Positions 31,901-44,600 of a DNA stretch of 64,000 nt are shown here, piece after piece. Source of the DNA: Scolanthus callimorphus (Eukaryota; Cnidaria; Anthozoa; Actiniaria; Edwardsiidae); NCBI GenBank assembly GCA_033964015.1, contig CM066914.1, positions 15,269,637 through 15,333,636 of the forward strand, read 5' to 3'. Position numbers and translations under genes: made by a program. The notes beneath the pieces are model-generated. The model saw nothing but the letters and a program-made list of their open reading frames with translations, did not search any database and was not told the origin of the DNA. Positions within the stretch are counted from its first letter, which is position 1. Every line of letters starts with the position of its first letter.

Positions 31901-34542
31901 CGAAAATTCTTCAAGTGAACGCTCGACTGGTACACGGCGTAGATTTTCTCTGTTGCGTCGGGCTAAGTTCGATGAGCTTGGCCGTGTCGTGGGCAGAGAA
32001 CAGTCCACAGATTACCTGGACGATGCCGAGCCAAGCCTCTATTTTCCTATGAAACGCGCTAAAGCTGCTAAAGGAGACTATTACCTGAGACCGTCTTCTC
32101 CATCGGGATTCTGGCATAGAAAAGGTTGTGTTTTATATGCACGTCTTAATGGGGCTCGGTCATAATGATAGTATGTTTGTTTTTCGTGAAAATATCATGC
32201 CAATAACTACACTCTAGCGCGCCAGTATTTTTGATGTTGTCCTCCAACTCAGTAACTATCATATCTATAGCTTGCTCTTGAATATTTCTTTATTGAAACT
32301 TAACTGGAACAGCCTGATAGGCGCATAAGTAGTGAGCAAGACAGTGACAGCTAATAAAGCTATTTGGATTTGTTTGGTTATTTCGGCAACAACTATAGTA
32401 ACAAAAGGCTAACGTTGGTCCTGAATCATGCCTCGCTCATCTTTCTTGGTCATCGTAAAAAGGCAATGGATTTTTTTCGCAGGCAGAAAAGCTGAGAAAA
32501 AGGAAAAGAATTCCAAGTACTGCAGGTGAGCACAATCCCACACATCTTTTCCATTTATACGACTTTTAAAAATGAGATTTGCATCAAACTCTTTGTTTTG
32601 TGTTTTCTGTATGAATTCATCATTCATTTTAATTATTGCGTTTGGGGTACACGTCCAATATCATCCAAACACGTCGATTGTTTCAGTAGGAACTAACACA
32701 CCGCTATTTTTTCTCTATTTTCTCTCTATTCTTTTATATTTTTTCAGTGTTCGACGCGCTTCCTGCCCTAACTTCCTGACGGTCTTGGATCCCATTGCAG
32801 AAGATGAGCCATCTTCAAGTGATACTTCATTTACAGGTATCTGGGGTCCATGAACATTTATCTGTTCTTTCTTCCCCCCCCCCCCCCCCCCCAGCAGAAA
32901 AATATCAGCATTGTGTGATAATATTTCACATCAAGAAAAAGCTGTCGTTTTTACGAGCCCACGCGGGCTGCCTGTGTTTTTTTAAATCTCACCCCAGACT
33001 CTTTTGCCGAGAAGAAAACAAAATGGCGACCAACGGAACGATGTTACTCGAACATCTGCTAGTTTTAGTGAAATTTCCTGCTATTTTCGCTAAAAAAAAT
33101 GAAATAAAATATTTACAGATTTCCTAAGAAGGAACGTTTTGCTGATATTTTCTTTTGCTTTTTTTATTTCAAGTCATCAGAGAACGTTATTACATGCCAG
33201 GTTCAGTCCCCACCCTTAACCTCCCGCCTCTCGCTAAATGGCAATTCATGAACAGAATGAGTTACGCCCCAAACGACCGCGTGGTCTCCGCGAGGGTGTT
33301 TTGCGACTGGTATGTGCGACATCACACGCGGCCTGGATTGAACATGGAAAACGCGGCGAGGCTCTATGACGACGACGGGTGGAGAAACTCTGGCATATTG
33401 CAGGTCAGTTACCATGGTTACCAATGAATAACTCGGAGCTCAGGGTCGACTTTTCTCGGGATTGCAAGTGCAATCCGCTCGAGCGGATTTGATTCCTTGC
33501 AAACCTCACGGGTCGAGGTCACACAACGCTCCTCATATCAAAAATACTCTGAAAAAACAGTCGTTTTTGAAACGCTCACGGCCCAAAAAATTTGGAAGTA
33601 TTACCTTATTTGGAAGTGATGTTAGATCCCCTTCTCATACAGCCGATTGCGTTTGAGCGTTTTACCCTAACAGTTCGCACGTTATGTTTGAACGTTTGAA
33701 AGTTGCGTTTCTAGGATGAAACGAGACGTTTCTATGGCGCACCAAAGAGTTCTGTCCTCTCTGATTCGTCAGTGGAAAATACACATGGCGGTTGCCCTTG
33801 GAACGTCCGACTTTTTGTCTCACAACGCAACTTTTAAACGTTCAAACGTAACGTGTGAACTGTTAGGGTAAAACGCTCAAACGCAATCGGTTGTAAGACT
33901 TTCGGTGACATTTGCCAGAAAAACACTGAATTTTGAGTCAGAACTTCCAGGCATTTTTCAACCTCGTCCCCAGGGTCTTGTGGGTAATTTTCAAGATGGC
34001 GGTTGGTCGAGCACAAGACCCTTTGGGAGGCTGAGTCACATGACCGCTTCGAAACAAAGGACAAACTCGTTCCCATGTTTTAAAACATTGGTCATGTGAC
34101 TCAGCCTCCCCAGGGTCTTGTGCTCGATCAGCCGGTTTGCAAAGAACGCAGCGCAGTCAATAGTATTTAGCCGACGTACTCACGTTCTACGAAGCCTCCA
34201 ACGGTTTTCGGAAATAGTGAAAAGAGGCTTACCTGTCTTGCAATACTACCTAAACCACGAGATCCTGCAGCTCAATGGTGCTGAACTCTGGAACAGCCCC
34301 CCGACCAAGCGAAGGTTTACTTCTCGGCTTGACTCACGCTGGCGTGGGTTAAAAAAATACTTTTTATAGTCGTCTACAGTTCTTGTTTTTTTCCGCCACC
34401 GGGTATAAATAAAGTAATATGTCTGTGTGTTTGTCTGCAGAGCACTATCAGCCACGAGCACGTGCTTGAACCTCAAATGGGAACTCACGAAGTCCTGGCT
34501 CATATTAGAGAGTCTGTCAGCCACGAAAGTAAGTCCTATTAA
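28989..34542 (+). CDS. unrecognised three-pass membrane protein with duplicated cytosolic exons
   Basis: I do not recognise this family. Nine exons in consistent phase: 28989-29290, 29852-29946, 30150-30231, 31397-31593, 31879-32124, 32483-32525, 32748-32836, 33174-33403, 34441-34542; 461 residues. Three hydrophobic segments lie at about 13-31, 44-67 and 75-100, with a possible glycosylation site NGT at 36. The rest is basic, Ser-rich and probably cytosolic. Exons 4 and 5 are paralogous: both carry SER.TG, then LGR[IV]V, then STD.L.D.EP, and both end in HRKG. Exon 8 encodes a compact, Trp/Tyr-rich block (AKWQFMNRMSYAPNDRVV, VFCDWYVRHHTRPGL). The stop codon overlaps an AATAAA signal. Exons 2 and 4 have weak acceptors and an additional exon may exist near 30.8 kb. 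Divergent from ABCG. Confidence 0.6.
30299..30544. repeat. terminal-inverted-repeat element enclosing a 'tcgccttatc' array
   Basis: Left arm 'aggcctactctgggacctta' (30299-30318) and right arm 'taaggtctcagagtaggcct' (30525-30544) pair with one mismatch. The interior, to about 30465, is a 10-11-bp 'tctcgcctta' array. Lies in intron 3 of the orphan membrane gene. Confidence 0.8.
31615..31815. repeat. degenerate copy of the Mutator-like MITE
   Basis: Contains 'ctgatgacatcagatttgct', 'gctgattttgaacgttgggg', 'catgcgcagaaag' and 'ctcagcggctctgtttcaaa', the interior of the family at 8972, 17708 and 55786. It sits directly before exon 5 of the orphan membrane gene. Confidence 0.65.
33642..33890. repeat. 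MITE-like element with about 60-bp inverted arms
   Basis: 'ccgattgcgtttgagcgttt' and its continuation 'taccctaacagttc' on the left are matched in reverse on the right (about 33832-33890). Another foldback, with 'cagggtcttgtg' arms, follows at about 33965-34132; both are in the last intron of the orphan membrane gene. Confidence 0.8.
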
Positions 34543-34546
34543 TAAA
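34541..34546 (+). terminator. AATAAA poly(A) signal overlapping the stop codon
   Basis: AATAAA at 34541-34546 overlaps the TAA stop (34540-34542) of the orphan membrane gene, implying a very short 3' UTR or use of a later signal. Confidence 0.45.
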
Positions 34547-35636
34547 GACAACCTGAGAATTGCTCACTTGTGGCATGGTTTTCGATCTGTTCTGCGTGGG
34601 TTATAACCTAGCGTTGTCCTCGAAAGCTGTCAGAAGCCTGATCTGCAGGTGGAGAGGCATCCTCGCGCGCCATGGTCCTCCCGTCACCTCGAGGTGAGGG
34701 GAGGACCCTGGCGAGCGAGGAAGGTGGAGAGGAGGGGGGCGTCTTTTGGGTCTTTGTCATGACGAGCCCTTGAGTAAATGAGGAGGAGCCGTTTGGAAGG
34801 CCGAGTTTTCGGACGATCGATGTTAGATTAATGTTACTCCCCTTAGTATTGCGAAAGCCATTAACTTTCTGCCACTTTGACGTTTAAGGGCAAAATGCTG
34901 TGCTCTTGCAACCATAGCAACTGATCCCAGGAGGGGCGGGATACTTTAATCGGGGATTTGTGAATTCTTCCACATCAGACAGGTACCAAAATTTGGCACA
35001 GCAATACATTCATTTTTAATGACACGTAATCCTAATCGTAGAAACAAAAGAGACGCAAAAAATTAGATCGAAATGATAAATAAAGAAAAAAGCTTTTGTT
35101 TGTAATTGAGAACCCTGCTAAGCGTTACCGATTTCTGTCAAAGGACCTCTAGTATGATGGGCCTTACAAACTAAGAACTGTGCCGTTCACTTTTCAGGTC
35201 TTTGTTAATAAACGTGCCTCGTCCGTCGCCACAAGAATCTGACAAAAACAAAGACCTTTTTGCCAGCGCAGTTAGCAATTGAACTGGCCCCATAGCGATC
35301 CATTTGGCAATCCCACCGCACGGCTGGCCGAGGGACCGTCCACCATAGAAAGGCAGACTGACTAGATTGGAATAGTGCATGTTGATTGTGAACTATATAC
35401 AGGAGCTAGCCCGCGAAAATGGCGGCGTCTCAAACAAGTTGTTACGGCTAAACTTTACCATCAAGCAACGTCTATTTCGCCTTGATTGTTATGCGCAGTT
35501 ACTGATCCATATCAGTTTTGTCTCGCGCATTGACACGGGCAGGCTATCTGTCAGACAGAGTAAACAGTCTTGAATCAACCTTTAAACAAGTATTGCGATA
35601 CCCAGATTTCCAACAACTGTTCAAGGAAGGCTCGGG

Positions 35637-38600
35637 ATGTGCGGATTTTGCGGAAGACATGATTTGACACACAGAATGGAACTTGACGAGAATAGCGAGG
35701 ATGTGGAAAACAATGCTTGTGGGTCCATGGCTGCCTCAGAGACCGACGACGGTGTTATCGAGAATCTGTCGGAGAGGATGCAGGAAAACTTATTTGCAGG
35801 TTAGTCAAAACATAACTTCTATTACATGGAAGTGTCCTACCCTCATTACTTGTAGTGCACAATTTATGAACCAATTATCAAAGAATACCTCAGTTGTGTT
35901 ACTTCCAGCTACATGTCCGAGAAACGTTTTTCGGGTTCGAATGACGTAGCTATGGATAGCCGGTTCGACAGGGTTCGTTGTGGTTGTGGTTTATATTTTC
36001 GAACTTCTCGCTCACGATCTTAGATGTGTTTGTTCAGAGCATAAGAGTTTAAGTTTATCATTTTAAGAAGCAGTCTTCTAGCAATACCTGCTAATGAAAA
36101 GACAACCAAAAACAGGCTGTGGATTTGAAAGTTTTGCTTGGGATCAACAAAGATAAACTATGTAGTGTAACGTGTTTGCTTATTGGGTTATTTTGATTTC
36201 GCTTTCGTTTGTCGTTATTTGCATAGGCACAGCTTTTTCTTATCTTTAGTGTAATCCTTACAGTATCTGTTTATTTTTTGTTTTTTAGAAGTTGCTCATC
36301 GCTTTTCAGTTTTCACGATTATGTGTGTGGCATTTTGCAAATATGGAGTTGTTGCCACTAGCGCCATCATACCCCACGGGTAAAAGAGAACTTAATTAAA
36401 CTCAGTGAGATAGAACCCTTTTAAAAATAGGCCAGTACCTCAATGTGACAACGCCAGTCACCCAGTAAACTGTCACGTCCTAACGCCATTGGTCTTTCTC
36501 GCGGATTACAGACTACAGTGCAGTGGCGCGTTTAGCTAATCATATTTAATCACAGATTACATCCTCGCCCTCTTTGGAGACGCAGCAGGATCGCTGCTGT
36601 AAACTTTTGAAGAATTATCATAAGTGTGTAAGATATTTCGGGCGATTGCACGACAGACACATTGGAAACATTTTGATAGAGCTAACGTGGATCCAGGACC
36701 CCGAACAGTGAAATACATTTGTATTTTCTGTCGTGAGACGTTGCACGTTTTCCAGGCCAAAGCGCTTGCAATTAAATACGGACATTTTTTTCTCGGAAAA
36801 CCGCAGTGGGCCGGCCGTGTTATTGCCCCATTATTCTAGGGCAGGAGAGGTCAAGATACCGGTATCCTGTTTCTGAGTAGAAATTCGATAGACCAGCTTA
36901 CTCGCATCTCTTGAAACTGTTGAAAAACTCCAATACTGCCTTATTGATGTCAGAACCTCGAAGACTGCAAAGAGGAAGACTAGTCAGCTGAGCCTTTAGG
37001 GGGCCCCCTTTAGTATGTGTAAGATACTGTGCCAAAAAAATACGTCTTCGAAGACTCTCTTCTATCGAGGAGACAGAAGAGGGTTTGCCCGAAACAAGGG
37101 ATGCAGGAGGCGAAGAAGAAATAGTGAAAACATTACCATTTCGACTTCAAGCAGCTCTACAATCAGGTGATGAGCGAGATTTCTTATTTTCTTAGTTTCG
37201 TCGGTGTCTATCAGTAACTTAGGCCTTGGACAAACGCCGGTCTGATCATGAGCCGTTCCTAATGCAAATGAGGAAATCTAGAGCGATTTTCATATGACTG
37301 TCTTAAAACCAATCGAAAAGTAATTACACCAATTCTGAATAAAACCTATAGGAGTGATTACAAAGTAATTGCGAATTACTCACGACAGTCATCTGAAATC
37401 CGCTCTATTGTCTAAGTTTATTTGCATTAGGGACGGCTCATGGTTAAACCAGCGGTATGCCCTAGGCCTAGGCTACCTTTCCCATGTCCCAATTTCGCCA
37501 AAAGAAGTTTTTTTTATCAACTTTAAACAACAAAAGTTTTGAATGTTTACAAAAAGACTACACTGTATATTGCTACTTTTTCGGGGCATAATTAGGAACA
37601 TATACGCCGGTCTAAACATGAGCCGTTCCTAATGCAAATGAACTTAGACAATAGAGTTTACTCATTTGCATTAGGAATGGCTCATGAATAGATCGGCGTA
37701 TTTCCTATGCATAAGCGGTGTTAAAACGTGTTTACCATTTTAACACGCAATGACCACGAGCCCTTCGACCAAACTGTGAAGCAACATCTTTTTTTGGCAG
37801 TTGGTCAGAAAACTTGAGGCTCTGAGAATTACTGAGAACAAGTTTGCGAAAACAATGTGTATTTGGGTTCGTGGTGGTGTGTTTAAAACTGGTAATTCCT
37901 CACCCACGGCCATTTGCCAACTTGACAAACACGCAAGAACCAAGAAATGCAACAAAAGAACCGGCATGTCACTGGCAGTATGTTTTTTTTTCTTCGAGTG
38001 CTTGCTCAAACTTGATTAAAACCAACGAAATGCGAGCAGGGAAAATTGCTAGTGGCCATGGCCCTTGGTAGGCGTGACCGGCAATCTCTTTTCCTTTCCG
38101 GAGGTCACTTGCTAACGGGTTTTAATGGTTTCCGTCAAGACTCGTGCTGCAAAACATTTGCTAAAATCTTCTATGCCTAAACCATATGGTGTTCGACGAA
38201 AAGTAGCCATCTATAGGTACTACACAGGAAGGATGAACCCAAATTTTCCACCATAAAATACAAACGAAACTTAGAAAAGAAAACATGCGCCTGTCTTTTT
38301 AAAAAGGCAGTCTCGTACCCAGACGCTTTCCCGTTTTTTTTTAGAGCGCGCAAAGATTTGTGGGATAGTTTAGCAGGGCGCGCAGGGAGTTGTGGGACAG
38401 TTTTAACAGGGCGCGCACAGTTCATAATATCCCACAGTTCATTGCGCGCTGTGTGATACTCATTCCCAGTCCCTACGCCTCCAAAATTATTTTCACAGAG
38501 AAAATCACCGCAAGAGACGCAAAAATAACGTCTGGGTACGAGACTGTTTAAAAGGTTTGATTGACGGAAGCCAAAACGCAGTGCGCCGTTCAGATATGTA

Positions 38601-41600
38601 AAGTGGGAGCTCGCAGAATTATAAAAATCGCAGTCAAATTCTATCAATCACGAATCACGGACAATTCAAGGCCCCTGAGCTTTTGGGTTTAAACGAAATC
38701 ACGGGATAAATACAAAACCCATGTTGTTGAAACTGAGTGCGTATCATAATCGCACTGTTACCACGGTTTAGTAATTCCTTAATAATTTTCCTACCTTTTA
38801 TTGCTAGTCACTTACTTGTCTTTGTACTGCCTTATTGAAAAGAACACAACTTTTTATCCCCGAGGGAACATTTCTACTGTTGGGACACGTCAGTACGAGT
38901 CTCTGATTGGTCGAGAAAAGCCGCGCATCATCTACTCAATATTGTGTTGTTTTCATGATCAAGCAAAACAAAGTAAACAGAGTAAACATTCGCGGAAACA
39001 ATTGGACGTAGTACAAGTGTACTGCATTTAGCTAAAACTGTTGCTGTGTGAAAGGAATGTGATCTCACCAAAAATGGGCAGAAATCATATCGTCAAAACC
39101 AGCATGATGCCCGCAATGTCGTGCATCAAGGAGAGTGATGTAGAACACGTAGAAAAGTCAGGTGTCAAATCCAGCTCAGAATCTAGCGAAGAAGAAGCAA
39201 TAGTGGACGCTTTGCCGCTTCGAATGCAGGAATTTCTCAGCCGAGTTAAATAAAATTGTCGACATTTTTAGTGGATCTGAAACGTGTCAGCTATGAGACA
39301 TGAGGTTATGATTGCTTAAACGATCTTTCTACTGTCTTTACCCCCAAGTCGCTTTGCCGGCGCGTGGATACACCTGTGTCTGATGATCGTAATGATCTCA
39401 AGGCTACATTATAAACCGATAAGTCGGATCATCCCAGTTTACTATTACTGATAAGACTATGAACTGTAAAGTTTTGAAAGCAAATTCCCATATATATGCT
39501 ATATTTTTTAGAGAAAAAAATCAGAAGACGAGATGCAGCAGTAGAGATTATCTGGCAAATCAAGTGAATCAATGATTGTTGTACCAGGAAGACTACATTA
39601 ACCCTTCAATGCATTTTTGCCATTTTTTTTACTCATTCACGATTTACCCGGCTTTACATTTTGTATTTTTTATTTCTTTGTTTCCGTTTATTGCATTTGC
39701 TTAATTGCGGGCCAAAAGAGACCTTCCATGATTTTTCTAATATTATGTAACTGTTCAAACAATAAACAAGATGCGACGCGCGGTCATGCACGAACGTTTA
39801 TTCACGGCCGCCCTTATCGAGAATTTGGGCTACCAAATAGACTGCGAATATAAGTGTTGAAGGCTTATCAGCAAACAATAGTTTCATCTCAACATTGTTG
39901 TAGGGAGTAATACTTCACTACGCACATTCACAAATTACAGCGAACGTGCCCTTTTTAATTTCATTGTTCAGGGTTTTCATAACAGGTATTAGTCTTCCAT
40001 TCTTTATCTGTTTATGTTCTGTTTGTAATAAATTCCATTGACAACAGTCCAACTGGTGTCTGACCTAAAGCTTGGTGGATCTGGTGCCTAGACAAACCAA
40101 AACAGATTACAGACTTAGAAACAGCCACTTATTGGAAAACCCAGCCCGGGCCTCAGAGTCATTTCCCTCCATTTTGTTGCGTTATATTTTTCAGCTCAGT
40201 TAGTTTTTTCTGCCTTGCGTGCGCATACCCTAATGGCATGATGCACGGGCCGCGGAGAAGGAGGGACTGCAGCCCCCCAAGCCCTCCCCCTCCCTAAACA
40301 TGTTTTCATGCATGTTCTGTAGTATTCAGCTGGCCCACTTGTTAGACTGCTTGCAGCCCCTTCTTCGGCGAACTGTAAACAAATTGAAGCGCGTAGCGGG
40401 TAAAAACATTCTCTCGATTTACGGACGTTTTTCCCCCCGTGGTGCATCTCTCCCTCTCCTGGGTAACTCGACACTGTAAACAAATTGAAGCGCGTAGCGG
40501 GTAAAAACATTCTCTCGATTTACGGACGTTTGCCGAAGAAGGGGTTGCAAGCAGTCTACCCACTTGTCTTTTAGTGAAGCATTCTTTGTTAAGTCAAGTC
40601 AAGCATTATTTATCCACGATAATTATAAGCCTCTCCACACACACGCACTCCTATGTTTGCACCGTGGACCTGTGATGGACCACAAAGGAAACCCACCCGG
40701 TGTGACCCACTGTGCTGCAGTCTTTACCATTAAATAGTGCGACTACATACGCAGACAGCCCAATAGCTAGTCTCCTCGCAGGCGCCCGGGTCGACACGAA
40801 GCGAGGATTGCCCAATAGTCTGATTGCAAGAGTGCATAATAATTTTGACGGCATCCTCGAGGGCCTTGCCCTGGTCCCAGTCCAGGAGGGTCACTTTTCC
40901 GTATTTGCCAATCAAGTTTTTTAAAAGTCGTATTTCGGTTATTTCAGTCGTAGTTCATTTTGCCATGGTACGCTAAAGGAGCAGGTATTTTTAGACCAAG
41001 GAGTATTTTTTATGGTGGGAATTTTTTCTGACCAGTATTTTTTAGGGTGGAACTGATTCGGGCGACAAGGAGACAGGTCACCCAGGCCCTACCTTCTTTT
41101 AACCCCCGGGAATGGAGGAGAGTTTAGCGCCTTTTGGAGTGGTTTCGGAACCCGGATCGGAATCATGTTTATTATTGTTGGGTCCAACAAAAAGCCCAAC
41201 GCGGGACACCCTGCTCTAAACGCGAGAGTATAGAGAGAGTAATCACTTGTATAAGGATGAGTCACCCGCCATCTTGAAAATTACCCATAAGACACTGGGA
41301 ACTTTAGGCGTTTTACGCCATCGACTGTTTTTACGCGTTTGCCCCGAACACATTCGGGCTGCACTCGGATTTGTCCGTGCGTGATTCGTATGCAAATTAA
41401 TTTTCCAAACTGAACACACAAACCGGCGAAAAGGAGTTTGCTTTCAATGGAGGAAACGAACGTGTCATTTCAGTAACATATATGAGCCTCTAAGCCATCT
41501 GAGAAGTTTTAATAGCATCCTGGGGTATTTAGCCAATTTGTAAAGGTATAGAATCGTCAATTCCCTCGAGTATTTCTCAGGGCTGTGTCGACTCGCCGAA

Positions 41601-44600
41601 CACGATGACTTCTGTCCTTGCATAACGAGGAAATTACATCACAACTCGCATTTCCTCCTCCCAAAATCGAGCTCTGAAGAGGAAATCAGCCCTTTTGAGG
41701 CAAGGAATATCGACTCTGTTTTGCGAACTTGCTATCTTGGGGGAGACAACTCTATTGTAAAACTGGCGCTTACTAAAATACCAAGCTTTGAGCAGCAGTT
41801 CGACAAACTCCAAGATGGCGGTTCCGAAGGAGATGAGAACATGGAAGACGTTAGTTCAGATGGCAGGGAATCTAGGAGCTCAGATCATTTCTTAAGTGAT
41901 GGAACTGTATTTCGAGATGATTCTGGTACAATATCAATAACGGATGAAACATTTTCGCTGGCTGAACATGAATATTTAGAGACAGAAAGTGGCGTCGAGT
42001 CCGCCGTTGGTGATGTCGAATGGAACACATTCTACGGGCAGGACATAGGTCTCGATCTTACACCAGAACAAGTGCAAGAAACACTCAAATACTTTAGTAA
42101 GTGAGCAAAAACCTCCACTAAGAGCTTTCTAATAAAGCCATTCCTAAGATATCTTTATTAATGGTTTTATGTATTGACTCAAGAACTAAGTGTTTGCTTG
42201 TTTTAATCCATCGATGCTTCGATTGGAGAGGTTTAAAATTTTAAAGCCTTCCTCTTTTTCTTAGCACATGCTTATAAACTTTTCCATTTAAAGATATGCT
42301 ATAGGTTGGGCTCGTCGTTTGTGTTTCTTAACAGCAGGTGCCTTCCTTTCTGTGCGCTTTTATTATTGTTTTGAAATAGCATAACATTAGCTGAGCTATT
42401 ATTTTGATATTCATTAACTATTATAATCGAATCGAGGTCATCGTAGACGTCAGTAATTTGTGATTTGGTTGTCTACACTGCATTGAAATTCTATCTCATC
42501 ATTAATTGAATGATGACAAATGTTGTCATAATATTGTGTTTAATTTTAAAGTTGCAAAACACAACAGCTAGTTTTTTCTCTCCATTGCTAAATCGCCTTA
42601 TGACACCTTTTATACTATCTAAGTATATATATGTTATTTACCGGCTGGGAGGTCCGTATAGGGAAAAACTGTGACCGAGGGCTGGAAAATGTTGACCGAG
42701 GCCAGAGGCCGAGGCCAACTCAAAAATTTGATTTTTTCAATGAAAACAAGCGCGCGAGAATGGTTACCGTGACCTACAGGTCAGAGATAGGAAAATATTG
42801 CCCCCGCGCGTGCTCTAAGAACCAATCAGAATGCAGAATTCGTTACCGTGCCCTTGAGGAAAAAATTAAAAATGTTTATTCCTACTTTGAAACAGTTAAA
42901 CCATATTTATTTAGTCCCTCGATTGGGTTTTATTGAACATCACAGCAGGAATGTGTAAGCCATAAAGTGTATACAGCTATTTCAAAAAAGTTTGTCGGAG
43001 CAAACGTGAGCACACTACAGGGGAATGGTGCAAAACTGGGAGAGAATAAGAAAAATAATTGTGTATGTAAGGTACTAAATGTGTGCTTTTAGAGATATCT
43101 ACAAATATTTTTATTGTTTCGTTGGCTCTACCCATATTCCTTAGCGGTCTGGGCGTGTACACTTGAGCACTTTATCAATGTTTCTTGAAACTGCTATATG
43201 TACACCAAGTCAGCTGCAACACTTCCTGATTTGAATTGTGTTTAGAGGTCTGTTTTGACTTAAGTGAACAATTTTCTTACTTTTGAAGGGCCAGATTTAA
43301 CTATTTCAGGGATGTCAACTCTCTGGGTTTTGCCGGGAGTCTCAAAATTTTTCACTTCGTCTCCCGGAAAAAGTCAAGACAACTGCCATACATTTATTCT
43401 ATTTCTCCCAGGAGAATTTCAGGAAATTTAGCTATTTCAAAGCGGTCTCCACATTATTGAAGTCCTGGGGTTGATGTCCCTGCTATTTTATACCATGCTA
43501 CAAGTGCATGGTATTGTTGGCAGTATTGCCTGTGGCTTGATACAAAATTCAAGGCACAAAGTTAAAATGAAAACTCTGTGTTCAGTTTGGAAAAATAATT
43601 TGCTTACGAAATCACACACAGACAAATCTGAATGCAGCCTGGATGTGATCAGGGAAAATGAATGGCTTGAAAATGCCTGAACCATGTTCCCAGGGTCTTC
43701 TGGGTGATTTTCAAGATGGTGGGTGACGCACCCTGAATCTTTGAATACAGATTGACATCATGTGGCTAAAGTATAGCATGAATCATTTACCATAAATTTT
43801 TGATGAAGTGAACAGTTCTGATCTTCTTTTTGCAGCTTGCAGTCTTACTACCATATTCCAATCTGCATTTTGAGCACAAATTTTAAGCATTATTTTATGA
43901 TGTATTAGCCAGGTTCAACCATATTCCGTTGCTGATCAAATACTAATTTTTGTACTATTTTGTACTCTTTGTGTATGAAAAATGCAGATATTTTGTATGC
44001 AGTAATAAAATAGTTAAATGCACTTGGCTGAAATATGATGCTCAACAGAAATAAATAAGCAGGGACGTCAACTCTCCCGGTTTTGTGGGGAGATTTTTCA
44101 CACCATCTCCTGGGAAAAAGCAAGATGACTGCCACACATTTACTGTATTTCTCCCGAACTGCAAGAAATTTCGCTATTTCAGTGCAGTCTCCAGATTGTT
44201 GAAGTCATTGGTTTGACTTGTCAGGCCCAAACTGACTGGCCGACACTTGCATGTCATATGTCTCATGTCATATCATTTACCAGCATTACAAAACGAACCA
44301 GCCAGTTCTATTCATATGTAGTATTTTTTTTTTATAATGATCATGATTGGTTATGTGAAAAGAGCATGCGGTTCAAGACTTCCGACCACTCTTAACTTGG
44401 CTCATATTGACAGAGTATGGTTTTTGCGGAAGTGCAATTAGAATATCTCTAATAGTTTACATAACATGCATTTGGTATTTATTCTTAGGTGCTTTTATTC
44501 CTTAGAATAAATTTTTAGGTTTGATAACTCAGAATCAGTGGACTGTCAAATAACCTACTTTTATGTTTATTGTCATGTCTGCATTTAAAGGGACATAGTC

